Below, in pieces: positions 1 through 8,049 of a DNA stretch of 64,000 bases. Each line of letters begins with the position of its first letter. Position 1 is the first letter of the stretch. The notes beneath the pieces were generated by a model. The model worked only from the letters and a program-made list of their open reading frames with translations, made no database searches and had not been told where the DNA came from. Position numbers and translations under genes: made by a program. The stretch covers positions 1,860,001 through 1,924,000 of the forward strand of contig NZ_CP064952.1 of NCBI RefSeq assembly GCF_011038885.2. The letters run 5' to 3'. This DNA is from Schaalia sp. ZJ405. GTDB taxonomy: Bacteria; Actinomycetota; Actinomycetes; Actinomycetales; Actinomycetaceae.

Positions 1-33
1 GCGATACAGGCCCTTGATTAAGGTGTCAGACAT
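1..33 (-). CDS. sdhA: Succinate dehydrogenase flavoprotein subunit, N-terminal fragment
   Basis: Only the first eleven codons lie in the window, reading MSDTLIKGLYR on the minus strand; the rest runs off the left edge. This start resembles SdhA of actinobacterial succinate dehydrogenases, and the gene lies directly downstream of sdhC as in that operon. A purine-rich ribosome site (GAGGAAGG, about positions 45-52) overlaps the end of sdhC, so the two are probably co-translated. SdhA would carry FAD and oxidise succinate to fumarate. The call rests on eleven residues plus context. Confidence 0.7.
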   Translation of the reverse strand, partial: MSDTLIKGLYR

Positions 34-50
34 TGTGTTTTAGACCTTCC

Positions 51-752
51 TCAGGAAATGAACCCGGCAGCAATGGCGATCGGGGGAGCCATGAACATCA
101 CGAAGATCACGGCGCCGACGATTCCTGAAAGGACGACCATCAGGGAGCGAGTGGAGGGACGAACCCATCCCAGCGTCTGGAACATCGACCAGAAGCCGTG
201 CGACACGTGGATGCAGGCGCATCCGACGAACAGCAGGTAAACGATGACCAGGAGCGGCGACTGGAACGAGGCGACCATGCGCTCGTACGGCGTCGCGTCG
301 ATGGTGAATCCTGTGCGGATTGTTCCGGTGGTGAAGTGAAGGATGTGGAAGACGAAGAGAAGGAAGATGATCACGCCGGACATGCGCATGGTCTGCGCGG
401 CGTAGGCATCCGTCACCGATTTCTTCACAACGTAGCGGCTACGGCGAGCACGACGCGAACGCTTCCACGTGTAGGCCGCGGCAAATAGGTGAATGACGAG
501 CATGAGCAGCATCGCAGCGCGGAACACCCAGATGAACCCACCCTTGGGGAAGATCGGGTAGAACGCGTCAACCTTCAGCCATTCGGCGTAGTGATCGTAG
601 GCTTCTTGCCCCAAGAACATCTTGAGGTTGCCGTAAGCGTGGAAAAGCAGGAAGAGGACGAAGACAAAGCCCGAGATTGCCATCAGCTGCTTAATAAACA
701 CACTGGTGGTCCAAGCACGGCGCTTCTTCGTCGCGACATTTGTTGTGGCCAT
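51..752 (-). CDS. sdhC: Succinate dehydrogenase cytochrome b subunit
   Basis: Membrane anchor subunit of complex II (233 aa) that carries heme b and passes electrons from SdhB to menaquinone. The translation shows five hydrophobic helices and candidate heme-ligand histidines in LLFHAYGN, FVFHILHF and IHVSHGF, typical of the single-polypeptide b558 family of Gram-positives. I chose ATG at 752 rather than an in-frame GTG at 779. A promoter (TTGGTT at 782-787, TATCCT at 759-764) places transcription start at or next to this ATG, and there is no Shine-Dalgarno, so the mRNA is probably leaderless. sdhA follows 17 nt downstream. Confidence 0.93.
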   Translation of the reverse strand: MATTNVATKKRRAWTTSVFIKQLMAISGFVFVLFLLFHAYGNLKMFLGQEAYDHYAEWLKVDAFYPIFPKGGFIWVFRAAMLLMLVIHLFAAAYTWKRSRRARRSRYVVKKSVTDAYAAQTMRMSGVIIFLLFVFHILHFTTGTIRTGFTIDATPYERMVASFQSPLLVIVYLLFVGCACIHVSHGFWSMFQTLGWVRPSTRSLMVVLSGIVGAVIFVMFMAPPIAIAAGFIS

Positions 753-787
753 GCCGAAAGGATATCTGCCATCACACACCGAACCAA
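753..787 (-). promoter_or_regulatory. sdhC promoter, leaderless type
   Basis: On the minus strand TTGGTT (782-787) and TATCCT (759-764) are separated by 17 nt, and the -10 box ends 6 nt before the sdhC ATG. This is the spacing of leaderless actinobacterial promoters. It was read by eye and not tested. Confidence 0.5.
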
Positions 788-1082
788 GGGCCCTTGTTCC
801 CTTCGGCCCAGAATCCGGTGTTCGCGGCTGAGGTTTTCCTTGTTATTCCGCCAATTTTCTTCGTTTTTTCGGGGGACGAGGACGACTGCGCACCCCCTCA
901 ATATCGGGTGTGTGCACTCGCGAGAAAAGGAACATTTGTCAATCCATGAGTTGCTAATTTGCTGACACGGCGAAATATCCGTCAAGTCGCACCCAGAGGA
1001 CGGATCGTAGGGATACGCGTGGAGGTACGAGGAACGAACACGAGGGGTATCGCAGCTCAGCCGCCGAAGAATCCCACGATAT
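788..1082. other. Gap between sdhC promoter and ABC permease
   Basis: About 295 nt without a credible gene. It holds one copy of the dispersed GACGAGGACGAC word (875-886). No clear terminator for the ABC permease gene was seen here. Confidence 0.5.
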
Positions 1083-2252
1083 TTAGGGAACGCGCAGCTC
1101 CGTGAGCGGGTCACGCCACGCCGCCCATGTTGCGGGAATGAGCGCGGCGATGACGGAACCCGCAGCCATACCAACAACCACGGCAACATTGAAGTCCGGA
1201 GGAGGAATCACCGCTCCTTGAATCCCAAGCGCTCCGATTCCAATAGCAAATCCCGCGAGCGCACCGATAACACCGAGTGTCCACACCTGAGCGAGAACGA
1301 GGCCGACGATTGCACTGCGGCTAGCTCCCAGGGCGCGGCGCCGTCCAAAGTCCTTACGTCGCAGCAGCACAACGGTCCACACAACGATGATCGAGGCCGC
1401 ACTGGCAGCCGCGAAGGAACCAATGATTAGCGTTCGGTTGGACGCGGTGATCTCCCCGGAAATCGCTGACCTCAGGTCAGCAAGCATCTTGGAGTTTGAC
1501 ACGGTGACGTTTTCGGATGGGACTTCCCGAAGATAACCGCGAACAATCGCGGTGACAACGTCCACATCCTCGGGGCGCGCAGCGCTGACGGCGAGTGCGG
1601 CAAGTGGTTCATCTTCACGCATCGGACGCGGGATCAGCAGCATCGGACCCATAACGTCAAGGTGTTCGGGGAGGGAGATGGAATCCGTGACAAGGATTTC
1701 CTCGCCGTCGGGAACGAATCGGGCAACGCCGACGCCGGCAGTAAATCCAAGAAGATCCGTTGCGTTCTTTGTTGACACTGCACGCGGGGGAAGCCCTGTC
1801 TCATCCGCAAACCCAAGGGTCTCCTCCGGGCTGGTTGTTTCGCCCGATTGAGATGTCTCCGCTTGGTTTAACGCGTTGACCCAATGAGGCATCCGCGTCC
1901 CGATATTTCCATAAACCGCTCGGGTACTCACGCGCGCACCTTCTGGATTGACGGCCGCAGTCACATCAGCTGCCGGCCCGAATCCGGTGACCGATTCAAT
2001 GAGGTCGTAACTCTTGAGGGTTTCCACCAAAGTGGCATTGAACTCCGGCGGGTTGTTCGACACATAGACGTTGATTGTCCGCGGTGACAAGGAATCAACC
2101 GTGGACAGTACCGACGCCTGTGCGCCCGCACTCTGCCCGGCTGTGAGAATAACGGAGGCGCTTGCGCCTGCAATAAGGAGGACGAGGATAAGTGAGGTCA
2201 CCGTCTGCGACCGGATCGACGCAAACACCTCGTACAGCACCGACCGGATCAT
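1083..2252 (-). CDS. ABC transporter permease, MacB/FtsX-like
   Basis: Predicted 389-residue permease. An N-terminal membrane segment (about residues 14-37, rich in L/I/V) is followed by a large extracytoplasmic region of roughly 220 residues (MacB-type periplasmic-core position). Three more hydrophobic helices lie in the C-terminal 130 residues with the RRRxALGASR loop typical of FtsX/MacB permeases. This topology belongs to transporters acting on peptides, lipoproteins or cell-envelope substrates rather than classical importers. The ATG overlaps the stop of the upstream ATPase gene (ATGA), so the two are translationally coupled. Last gene of a six-gene cluster with a peptidoglycan-binding adaptor and two lipoproteins. 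Substrate unknown. Confidence 0.85.
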   Translation of the reverse strand: MIRSVLYEVFASIRSQTVTSLILVLLIAGASASVILTAGQSAGAQASVLSTVDSLSPRTINVYVSNNPPEFNATLVETLKSYDLIESVTGFGPAADVTAAVNPEGARVSTRAVYGNIGTRMPHWVNALNQAETSQSGETTSPEETLGFADETGLPPRAVSTKNATDLLGFTAGVGVARFVPDGEEILVTDSISLPEHLDVMGPMLLIPRPMREDEPLAALAVSAARPEDVDVVTAIVRGYLREVPSENVTVSNSKMLADLRSAISGEITASNRTLIIGSFAAASAASIIVVWTVVLLRRKDFGRRRALGASRSAIVGLVLAQVWTLGVIGALAGFAIGIGALGIQGAVIPPPDFNVAVVVGMAAGSVIAALIPATWAAWRDPLTELRVP

Positions 2253-3028
2253 TGCGCATTCCCCTCGCTCATGTAGGCAGGTACTGCGGAGACGGGTCGC
2301 GTGATGGAATCGCTCGCCGCCATGTGCTCCGGTGTCGCGCACGCGCCCTCGTCCTCGTCAATTGCGAGCGAGGGGGCGGAGAGGCTCAGGTGCACGTCGG
2401 CGCGTTGGGCAAGCCCTGGATCATGGGTGACGATGATGACCGCGGCCCCTTGGTCAGCCTGTTCACGCAACATTCCGAGGACGACGTCGGAGCTTTCTGC
2501 GTCAAGGTTCCCTGTTGGTTCGTCGGCGAAGACAACATCCGGCTGTCCGATCAGTGCGCGAGCGAGGGCAATGCGTTGGGCCTGCCCACCTGAGATCTGC
2601 CCCGGTTTGCGATCCAGAGGCACACCAACGTTCATACGTTCGAGGAGTTCGGCGGCTCGGGTTCGCGCGTTCGCGGGGCGTTCGCCTCGGTACAGGCAAG
2701 ATTCGACGACATTGTCCAGCACAGATCGGGTCGCATCGAGCGCAGCATCCTGGAAAATGAAGCCGAACCTGCTGGCACGGATGCGGGCGCGCTCGGGGTC
2801 ACTGAGGTTGTCCACGCGCTGACCGTCGAGGACGATCTGCCCCTCGGTGATGCGTGTCATCAGTGCGAGCAGGTAGAGGCGGGTAGATTTTCCACATCCG
2901 GAAGCTCCGGTCATTGCGGTGACTGTGCCCGGGTGGAATGTGTGACTCCACCCCTCAACAACGAATGTTCGCGCTGCGGGATAGCGGAAGTTCACGTCCT
3001 GTGCGCTCAGCTCACCCACGGGACGCAT
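2249..3028 (-). CDS. ABC transporter ATP-binding protein, MacB/LolD-like
   Basis: 259-residue nucleotide-binding subunit. Walker A GASGCGKST at about residues 41-49, Q-loop near 92, signature ISGGQ at 145-149 and Walker B VVFADE at 165-170, followed by the H-loop (IIVTHD). It would power the permease encoded downstream (4-nt overlap). I chose ATG at 3028; the frame stays open for 38 codons upstream but that part lies inside the adaptor gene, and the chosen start still overlaps it by 17 nt. The C-terminus (about 40 residues) is low-complexity and includes a copy of the dispersed CTCGTCCTCGTC word (2348-2359), read as IDEDEGA. Confidence 0.85.
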   Translation of the reverse strand: MRPVGELSAQDVNFRYPAARTFVVEGWSHTFHPGTVTAMTGASGCGKSTRLYLLALMTRITEGQIVLDGQRVDNLSDPERARIRASRFGFIFQDAALDATRSVLDNVVESCLYRGERPANARTRAAELLERMNVGVPLDRKPGQISGGQAQRIALARALIGQPDVVFADEPTGNLDAESSDVVLGMLREQADQGAAVIIVTHDPGLAQRADVHLSLSAPSLAIDEDEGACATPEHMAASDSITRPVSAVPAYMSEGNAQ

Positions 3029-4238
3029 CCTGTTCACGGGAGGTTTCACCGCCGCCGGAAGTCTCCGGTTTTCCAGGATTTTCCTGCCCTTCTTCGGGGA
3101 CGAGGACGGGGCTGGTGTTTCCTCCGCTATCTTCGGGGCCATTGGGCGTCTGAATGTTCGTGGATGTTCCTACGCGAAGGGTGACGTCGGCCTCGATTCC
3201 TTCGACAACGCTTTCACCCCCGACATTGGCTTTGACTGTCACGGGCTTGATGGCGCCCTCTTTGGTGACCACGGCCGTTGACCCATCGGCGGAGACGACG
3301 ATCGCGGCGGTTGGCACGATGATGCCCTGTGTCGCGGGAACAACCGTGATGCTTGCGTCAATGTTCTCCGTGCCTTCGACGGGAAGCATTGAACACTGAT
3401 CCGCGCAGATCGACTGTGCCCCGTCGACTGGCAGCAGCGTCGTCACAGACTCATTCTCCTCGTTCGTCACAACGCCACCGATCAGGGCATTCCATTTCTT
3501 GTCCTGGAAGGAAAGAGCAACGTTCATTCCCTCTTCCACCAGGGCGAGCTGACCCTCCGGCAATGTGATTGTGAAGCCCGGTTGAGCGGTCATGAGAGAG
3601 AACGCAGGGGAACCCTCTTCAACATGTGCGCCAACAGCGATGTCTTCCCAGGAGATTCGCGCGGGGAGAGTATCGACGAACGCAAGTTCACCCAGAGTAA
3701 CGACCGGTGTGTCCTCCTGTCCGAGGGTTTTGTGCCAGTAGGCAACTGCGCTCGCGGTGTATGCGTCGAATCTGTCATTCTCATACAGTCCGGCACCGGT
3801 CACATGGTTGAGGAAGCGCTTGAGCTGGGCAACGTCCGGTCCGGTATCACCCTCCTGCATGTCCCGATAAGCCGGAACGCTCCCCTGCGCGACAATCGTC
3901 GGGGACATGTTGATGGTCATGATGGTGTCCCCCACGTTCACTTGGTCACCGTTTCCGACCTCACGCCCAGTGAGCGTGCCTGACCTGGGTGAATTCACTG
4001 CGACACCTTTGGGCCATGTCACGCGGGCTTTCAGTCGGATCGTTCGCTCAAGTGTTCCCTCATGACTTTGTGCGAGGGCATAGGGTGCTGCCTTCGGCAG
4101 CGGTGCCGGAGGAGCCAAGAGGACAGCCAATGCCCATCCACCGACTCCTCCAGCACCCAGCAGAAGAACGGAAACCAGTGCGGGAATGAGGATTCGTCGA
4201 CGCCGAGGAACCCTGTCAGTATTGCGTTCACGCGTCAT
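3012..4238 (-). CDS. Membrane-anchored adaptor (HlyD-like) with peptidoglycan-binding domain
   Basis: 408 residues. A basic N-terminus and one membrane helix (about residues 15-41) are followed by a lipoyl/barrel-sandwich-like part (SGTLTGREVGNGDQVNVGD), an inserted peptidoglycan-binding domain (about 126-172, EGDTGPDVAQLKRFLN), then beta-rich domains and a Gly/Ser/Glu-rich tail. This architecture is that of the Gram-positive counterpart of periplasmic adaptor proteins that partner MacB-like ABC exporters. It lies directly upstream of, and overlaps, the ATPase gene, so the three products probably form one complex at the membrane/wall interface. RBS GGAAG precedes the ATG. The tail contains a copy of the dispersed word (3099-3108). 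Confidence 0.8.
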   Translation of the reverse strand: MTRERNTDRVPRRRRILIPALVSVLLLGAGGVGGWALAVLLAPPAPLPKAAPYALAQSHEGTLERTIRLKARVTWPKGVAVNSPRSGTLTGREVGNGDQVNVGDTIMTINMSPTIVAQGSVPAYRDMQEGDTGPDVAQLKRFLNHVTGAGLYENDRFDAYTASAVAYWHKTLGQEDTPVVTLGELAFVDTLPARISWEDIAVGAHVEEGSPAFSLMTAQPGFTITLPEGQLALVEEGMNVALSFQDKKWNALIGGVVTNEENESVTTLLPVDGAQSICADQCSMLPVEGTENIDASITVVPATQGIIVPTAAIVVSADGSTAVVTKEGAIKPVTVKANVGGESVVEGIEADVTLRVGTSTNIQTPNGPEDSGGNTSPVLVPEEGQENPGKPETSGGGETSREQDASRG

Positions 4239-4314
4239 GTGGGGTCTTCCGTTTCATGTGTGTGTCACCCGACGACACCTTGGTGTTTCCACGCATCGTG
4301 CTGTCAGTCCTGGT

Positions 4315-4926
4315 TCATAGTGCGTACGGACAGGCTTTGAGCAGTTCGTCGTAGCTCATACGACCGGGGTCTGCTCGCCGTGCATCACCGCGTGGATCCC
4401 AATCGAACACTCCCTTTGCCAGGGCATCTTCGATGAGCGCTTCCTTCGACGGGATGTCCGGGACAACATAGCCCAGTTTTTCAAGGCATTGTCGAGCGCG
4501 ATCCTGATCCTCCCATACGAGCTCTGCCCACTCTCGCGTCATATTTGGGAGCGGAGCTGGCGGAAATTTGCGTCGACATTTTTCGTAGTCAGCATCCATC
4601 GCATCCACTTGGTCTACGCTGCCCGCACCCATGCGGAATCCGGAATAGACACCCCCCTCATATATCAGCTCCGTGTCCATCCACCCTGCATCGTGCATGC
4701 ATCGAATCAAAGCTCGATCCGCTTCTAAAGCCGCTTGCTTGTACTCTTCTGCGCTGGTGTATTCAGCGTATTCTGGCTCCTGCTCAACGGAAGACAGCGA
4801 TTCACCCTGGTCACCTTGAGAGTCACCAGCATCTTTCTCGTGCGCAGCCTGCGGGCCGCTGCATGCGGGGAGCGCGAGAAGAACAACCCCCGCAGCAGCA
4901 ACCATACGCATCAGCATCCTGGTCAT
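4315..4926 (-). CDS. Lipoprotein with four conserved cysteines, paralogue B
   Basis: 203-residue predicted lipoprotein: signal peptide with lipobox LPAC (Cys22), an acidic linker, then a globular domain. It is clearly homologous to the neighbouring lipoprotein at 5100-5678. Shared features are a Cys followed by GW, YEGG, a second Cys in an acidic stretch, MTR-WAE, a Cys-LGYV-P motif, SKE-LIE, DWDPRGDA and a C-terminal ACPYA. The four shared Cys could form two disulfides outside the membrane. I chose the internal ATG at 4926 because it starts a proper signal peptide and has AAGG upstream. I do not recognise a named family. Context suggests a substrate-binding, immunity or chaperone role for the adjacent exporter. 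Confidence 0.7.
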   Translation of the reverse strand: MTRMLMRMVAAAGVVLLALPACSGPQAAHEKDAGDSQGDQGESLSSVEQEPEYAEYTSAEEYKQAALEADRALIRCMHDAGWMDTELIYEGGVYSGFRMGAGSVDQVDAMDADYEKCRRKFPPAPLPNMTREWAELVWEDQDRARQCLEKLGYVVPDIPSKEALIEDALAKGVFDWDPRGDARRADPGRMSYDELLKACPYAL

Positions 4927-5099
4927 GGCGCTCAACCTTTGTTCCTGGCGGGAAGTACCGAACAAACCCCATCGCATACGATCACATCCCCCCTGGTTTA
5001 TTTCCTCAAACTTCTTTGAGTCTCACTTTTCCCAACAGCGAATACACCTGAGCCCAACGAGACACCAGCGCAGACGCCCATCATCAGTGAGGCTCCGGT

Positions 5100-5678
5100 T
5101 CAGAATGCATATGGGCACGCGTCAGCAAGTTCCCAATAGGTCATTTTCGACCGATCTGATTGAAGGGCATCACCGCGAGGATCCCAGTCCAAGATCCCCG
5201 TTGCAACGGCGTTTTCAATGAGCGTTTCTTTCGATGGAACATTCGGAAGAACATACCCCAGGGCTTTCACACATTCGTAGGTTTCATTCTGTTTTTCCCA
5301 CGTAATTTCAGCCCACTGACGGGTCATCTTCGGCTGAACTAAGGGATAGAGTTGTTCGCATTCCTTTGTGTCCTCATCGATCACATCCCAGTTTCCGTCC
5401 GTGATCTCCGGCCCTTGATAGCCGGCGATCACCCCGCCCTCATACACAAGTTTCATCCCGGACCAGCCCCTATCTTCAAGGCAACGAATCTGATCCTTCA
5501 TCCATTTCACCTGTGTTTGGTAATACTCTTCACCGCTAGAAAACTCACGTACAACTGACGGTGTGGACGATTCACTTCCGCTTTCCATCGCCTCTGGAGG
5601 GGACGAAGTGCATCCGGACATTTCGAAGCACACAACGGCGACAACGAAGGCGGAGACCACGAACGGACGGCGAGACAT
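5100..5678 (-). CDS. Lipoprotein with four conserved cysteines, paralogue A
   Basis: 192-residue predicted lipoprotein with lipobox MSGC (Cys23) and a Ser/Glu-rich linker before the folded domain. The C-terminal 130 residues match the paralogue at 4315-4926 along their whole length, including four cysteines, KLVYEGGV, MTRQWAE, VKALGYVLP, SKETLIENA, LDWDPRGDA and ACPYAF. RBS AAAGGA sits 7 nt before the ATG. It is placed between the small secreted protein and paralogue B, so duplication within the cluster is likely. Function unknown. A role tied to the secreted protein or exporter is inferred from position only. Confidence 0.72.
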   Translation of the reverse strand: MSRRPFVVSAFVVAVVCFEMSGCTSSPPEAMESGSESSTPSVVREFSSGEEYYQTQVKWMKDQIRCLEDRGWSGMKLVYEGGVIAGYQGPEITDGNWDVIDEDTKECEQLYPLVQPKMTRQWAEITWEKQNETYECVKALGYVLPNVPSKETLIENAVATGILDWDPRGDALQSDRSKMTYWELADACPYAF

Positions 5679-5709
5679 TTGTCATTCCTTTAACAATTCC
5701 TGACGGACA

Positions 5710-6033
5710 TTAAGCCCGACCGGGAATGCAGTAGGCATTCGTCGACAGAATCGAGTTTGGGGTACTCACTCGCCACGGACCCCCACCAGGACGATTCGCC
5801 GAAGTCTCTCGAACTCTAGGAGTCAAGTTTCCCGGATAAGACTTTGCTATGGTTGATCCTGGCGCGGTGTGAATTGTTGGCCCAGTCGTCTGCGACCAAA
5901 TCACTCCGGTTTGATTATGAGTACAGCCTTTTGGCCCACGGGCAACCGCAGCAAAAGCTCCTGGGCCCGTCAAGGCGACAATGCAGACGCCAGTCATAAG
6001 CGATGCGCCGATCGTTTGGATGATTCTTTTCAT
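5710..6033 (-). CDS. Small secreted protein, possible exported peptide of the ABC cluster
   Basis: 107 residues with a classical signal peptide (basic MKR start, hydrophobic core, GAFA cleavage site near residue 28). The predicted mature chain of about 79 residues is rich in Gly, Pro, Ser, Thr and Asn and has exactly two cysteines (37 and 102), which could form one disulfide. A strong ribosome site (GAGGAGG) precedes ATG 6033, which is preferred over an in-frame start at 6069. It is the first gene of the cluster, upstream of two paired lipoproteins and the adaptor/ABC genes. A bacteriocin-like or signalling peptide is possible, but the motif pattern I know for lactococcin-972 was not seen, so no family is assigned. 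Confidence 0.6.
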   Translation of the reverse strand: MKRIIQTIGASLMTGVCIVALTGPGAFAAVARGPKGCTHNQTGVIWSQTTGPTIHTAPGSTIAKSYPGNLTPRVRETSANRPGGGPWRVSTPNSILSTNAYCIPGRA

Positions 6034-6185
6034 CGTCTTTCCTCCTCTGGAGTCGCCAGCCTCCCCCATCGCCGATGATGATGGAGTAACTGTTAGTCCC
6101 CAGATTACAGAAAGAAGGGTTATTCGGAAAGCCCCTAAAAGATCACGAAATGGTAAAGATATTCTATACAGGTGACCGGAGCGAA

Positions 6186-6677
6186 CTAGCGCACCGACGG
6201 CGAGAGAGAACGCGCCATCTCAACACCATCTTCTACCGGATGACGGAAATACCCTCGTCGCACACCAATACGTGCAAAACCACAGCGTTCATACAAGCGA
6301 ATCGCCGAATCATTCGATGCGCGAACCTCAAGGAACATTGACGTTGCCCCTTGAAGCTCCGCATGATCAACCAATGTCTCCATGAGCTGCGAACCGCAGC
6401 CTCGTCCTCGTCCCTCGGGAAGAACGCCGATCGTCATGACATCCGCACCATCACCGACGACCTTAACCCCGGCGTAACCCACAACCTCAAGAGGGGAGTC
6501 ATCATCACCGCTCTCAGGCTCGAGGATGGCGAGGAAATACGCGGAAAAAGGCGAGTCGAGTTCGTCGGCGATCATGCCGGGAGTCCACGGATCCTCGGGG
6601 AAGATCACCTGTTCGAGGGCAACAATAATGTCGAGGGCCTCGCGGTCAGCCCGCTCGATGCGAAACCCCGAAGTCAC
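6186..6677 (-). CDS. rimI: Ribosomal-protein-alanine N-acetyltransferase
   Basis: 163-residue GNAT-fold acetyltransferase. The acetyl-CoA pyrophosphate loop is PEGRGRGCGSQL (about residues 88-100), followed by FLEVRASNDSAIRLYERCGF, the classical RimI C-terminal signature. The family acetylates the N-terminal alanine of ribosomal protein S18. Its GTG start overlaps the tsaB stop (GTGA). The tsaE-tsaB-rimI order is the usual one, but tsaD, normally next, is not found downstream; the secreted-peptide cluster is there instead. The acetyl-CoA loop carries a copy of the dispersed word (6401-6412). Confidence 0.9.
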   Translation of the reverse strand: MTSGFRIERADREALDIIVALEQVIFPEDPWTPGMIADELDSPFSAYFLAILEPESGDDDSPLEVVGYAGVKVVGDGADVMTIGVLPEGRGRGCGSQLMETLVDHAELQGATSMFLEVRASNDSAIRLYERCGFARIGVRRGYFRHPVEDGVEMARSLSPSVR

Positions 6678-7369
6678 AGGCGCTCGGTCGGTTGGCCCTG
6701 GATGTCTGGGCGGCGCAGGTAGAGAGGCTCCGTTCCCAGCAGCGATTCCTCACCGCGTTCAAGCCTGGCCGTAACGATCCGCGACATCACCGCCGGGTCG
6801 AACTGGACCATCGGCCCCAACTCAGCGCCAAGAAGAAGCTGCTCCGAATGCGCGGGGAGGCTTCCCGCGGCGACGATCAAGGCACGTTCTTCATGTAAAG
6901 AATTCACCAAAGTTTGGGCATCTCCAACTTCAAGGCGACCAATCAGTCGGACATCGTCCACGCCCTCGGCCTCGAAGTGACCCCAGTACAGTTCCTTGCG
7001 ACGGGCATCCGAGAGCGCAACCACCCGAGTCCCCGGGGCCAGCAAGTCCAGAGCTTGACGGGCAATGACATCCACACTGGACACGCCGTACACGGGTACC
7101 CCCACCGCGTGAGCCGTTACTCGCGCAGAGACCAAACCCGCGCGCAAACCCGTAAACGGGGCAGGTCCCGTCCCCACGTTGACGCGCGTAATGCCGGCCT
7201 TCGCGGCCTCCTCGGGCAGACCCGCATCTGCCAGTGCCTCGCGGATCAGCGGAGTGATCGACTCCGCGTGATGGCGCCCCGACTCGTTACAGGAACGCCC
7301 TACGACCTTGCCGTCGCGCACAATTGCGACACTTGTTGCAGCGGAAGTATCCAGACACAGTTCAATCAC
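6674..7369 (-). CDS. tsaB: tRNA t6A threonylcarbamoyltransferase complex subunit TsaB
   Basis: 231 residues; the opening ELCLDTSAATSVAIV and GTGPAPFTGLRAG are hallmarks of TsaB, the ASKHA-fold partner that activates TsaD in making N6-threonylcarbamoyladenosine on ANN-decoding tRNAs. I chose GTG at 7369. The frame is open further upstream, but the typical TsaB N-terminus begins here, and a TAGGAT box (7377-7382) lies 7 nt before it with no Shine-Dalgarno, suggesting a leaderless mRNA. It overlaps rimI by 4 nt and is about 120 nt downstream of tsaE. Confidence 0.92.
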   Translation of the reverse strand: MIELCLDTSAATSVAIVRDGKVVGRSCNESGRHHAESITPLIREALADAGLPEEAAKAGITRVNVGTGPAPFTGLRAGLVSARVTAHAVGVPVYGVSSVDVIARQALDLLAPGTRVVALSDARRKELYWGHFEAEGVDDVRLIGRLEVGDAQTLVNSLHEERALIVAAGSLPAHSEQLLLGAELGPMVQFDPAVMSRIVTARLERGEESLLGTEPLYLRRPDIQGQPTERL

Positions 7370-7382
7370 AAGTAGAATCCTA
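7370..7382 (-). promoter_or_regulatory. Possible leaderless -10 box for tsaB
   Basis: TAGGAT at 7377-7382 (minus strand) is followed by 7 nt and the GTG start of tsaB. No convincing -35 was seen. Confidence 0.3.
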
Positions 7383-7488
7383 GTTCTTTGAGAGAAAATC
7401 TCCGCGCACACATGACATACCGGCGACTCAACGCGGCGTGAACCTGCGCGCCACGTGCGCACGCTCGCACAACGACCACGGGCGCCCC

Positions 7489-8049
7489 TCAGTGAAGAAC
7501 CCGGACATTCAGGTCCGAGGCCCGCGCCGCATCCTCAAGCTCGTGGCCCCAACGAATGCCAAAGGGGCGCAGCACGATCGTCCGATGACCGTCGTCCATC
7601 GCTTCAAGGTCAATCGCGCCGTCACTGACCGTGGCCACGCCACCGATCGGCCGCTTCACCTCAATTTCCAGGCGCTGATCAGACAGAGCTTCCGTTTTGC
7701 CCTCTCCCCATTCAACAACCGTCACAGCCTCATCCAAGCTGGAATCTAAGTCCAGGGTCTCTAAATCTTCAAGCGACGTAATTCGGTACGCGTCCGCGTG
7801 GATCAGCGCCGGACCATCCCCCAACGGCGGATGAACCCGAGCAACAATAAAGGTTGGGGACGACACTCGTCCTCGTACATTGAGGCCCTCACCCAAGCCC
7901 TGCGCGAAAGTCGTCTTCCCTGCCCCCAACTCACCCTTGAGCATGAGCAAATCACCTGCGCGCACGCTCGCAGCCAGGCAGCGCCCCAACAAACGAGTCT
8001 CGTGGGCGTCGGCGGTATCCACTTCAATGATGTGCGACTGCTCGGTCAT
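7489..8049 (-). CDS. tsaE: tRNA t6A biosynthesis ATPase TsaE
   Basis: 186-residue P-loop ATPase. GELGAGKTT (residues 39-47) is the Walker A, followed by SPTF, HADAYR and a VVEWGE motif, all characteristic of TsaE. It binds the TsaB-TsaD complex and drives turnover in t6A synthesis. The ATG overlaps the alr stop (ATGA), placing it in one unit with alr. The C-terminal 30 residues are less conserved. Confidence 0.93.
   Translation of the reverse strand: MTEQSHIIEVDTADAHETRLLGRCLAASVRAGDLLMLKGELGAGKTTFAQGLGEGLNVRGRVSSPTFIVARVHPPLGDGPALIHADAYRITSLEDLETLDLDSSLDEAVTVVEWGEGKTEALSDQRLEIEVKRPIGGVATVSDGAIDLEAMDDGHRTIVLRPFGIRWGHELEDAARASDLNVRVLH

Noticed and set aside
936-941. TTGACA on the minus strand upstream of sdhC.
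   Set aside because: No -10 box at 16-18 nt; the TTGGTT/TATCCT pair near the start codon is better placed.
5710-6033. Lactococcin-972 family bacteriocin identity for the small secreted protein.
   Set aside because: Size and signal peptide fit, but the motif pattern of that family as I know it was not seen; left unassigned.
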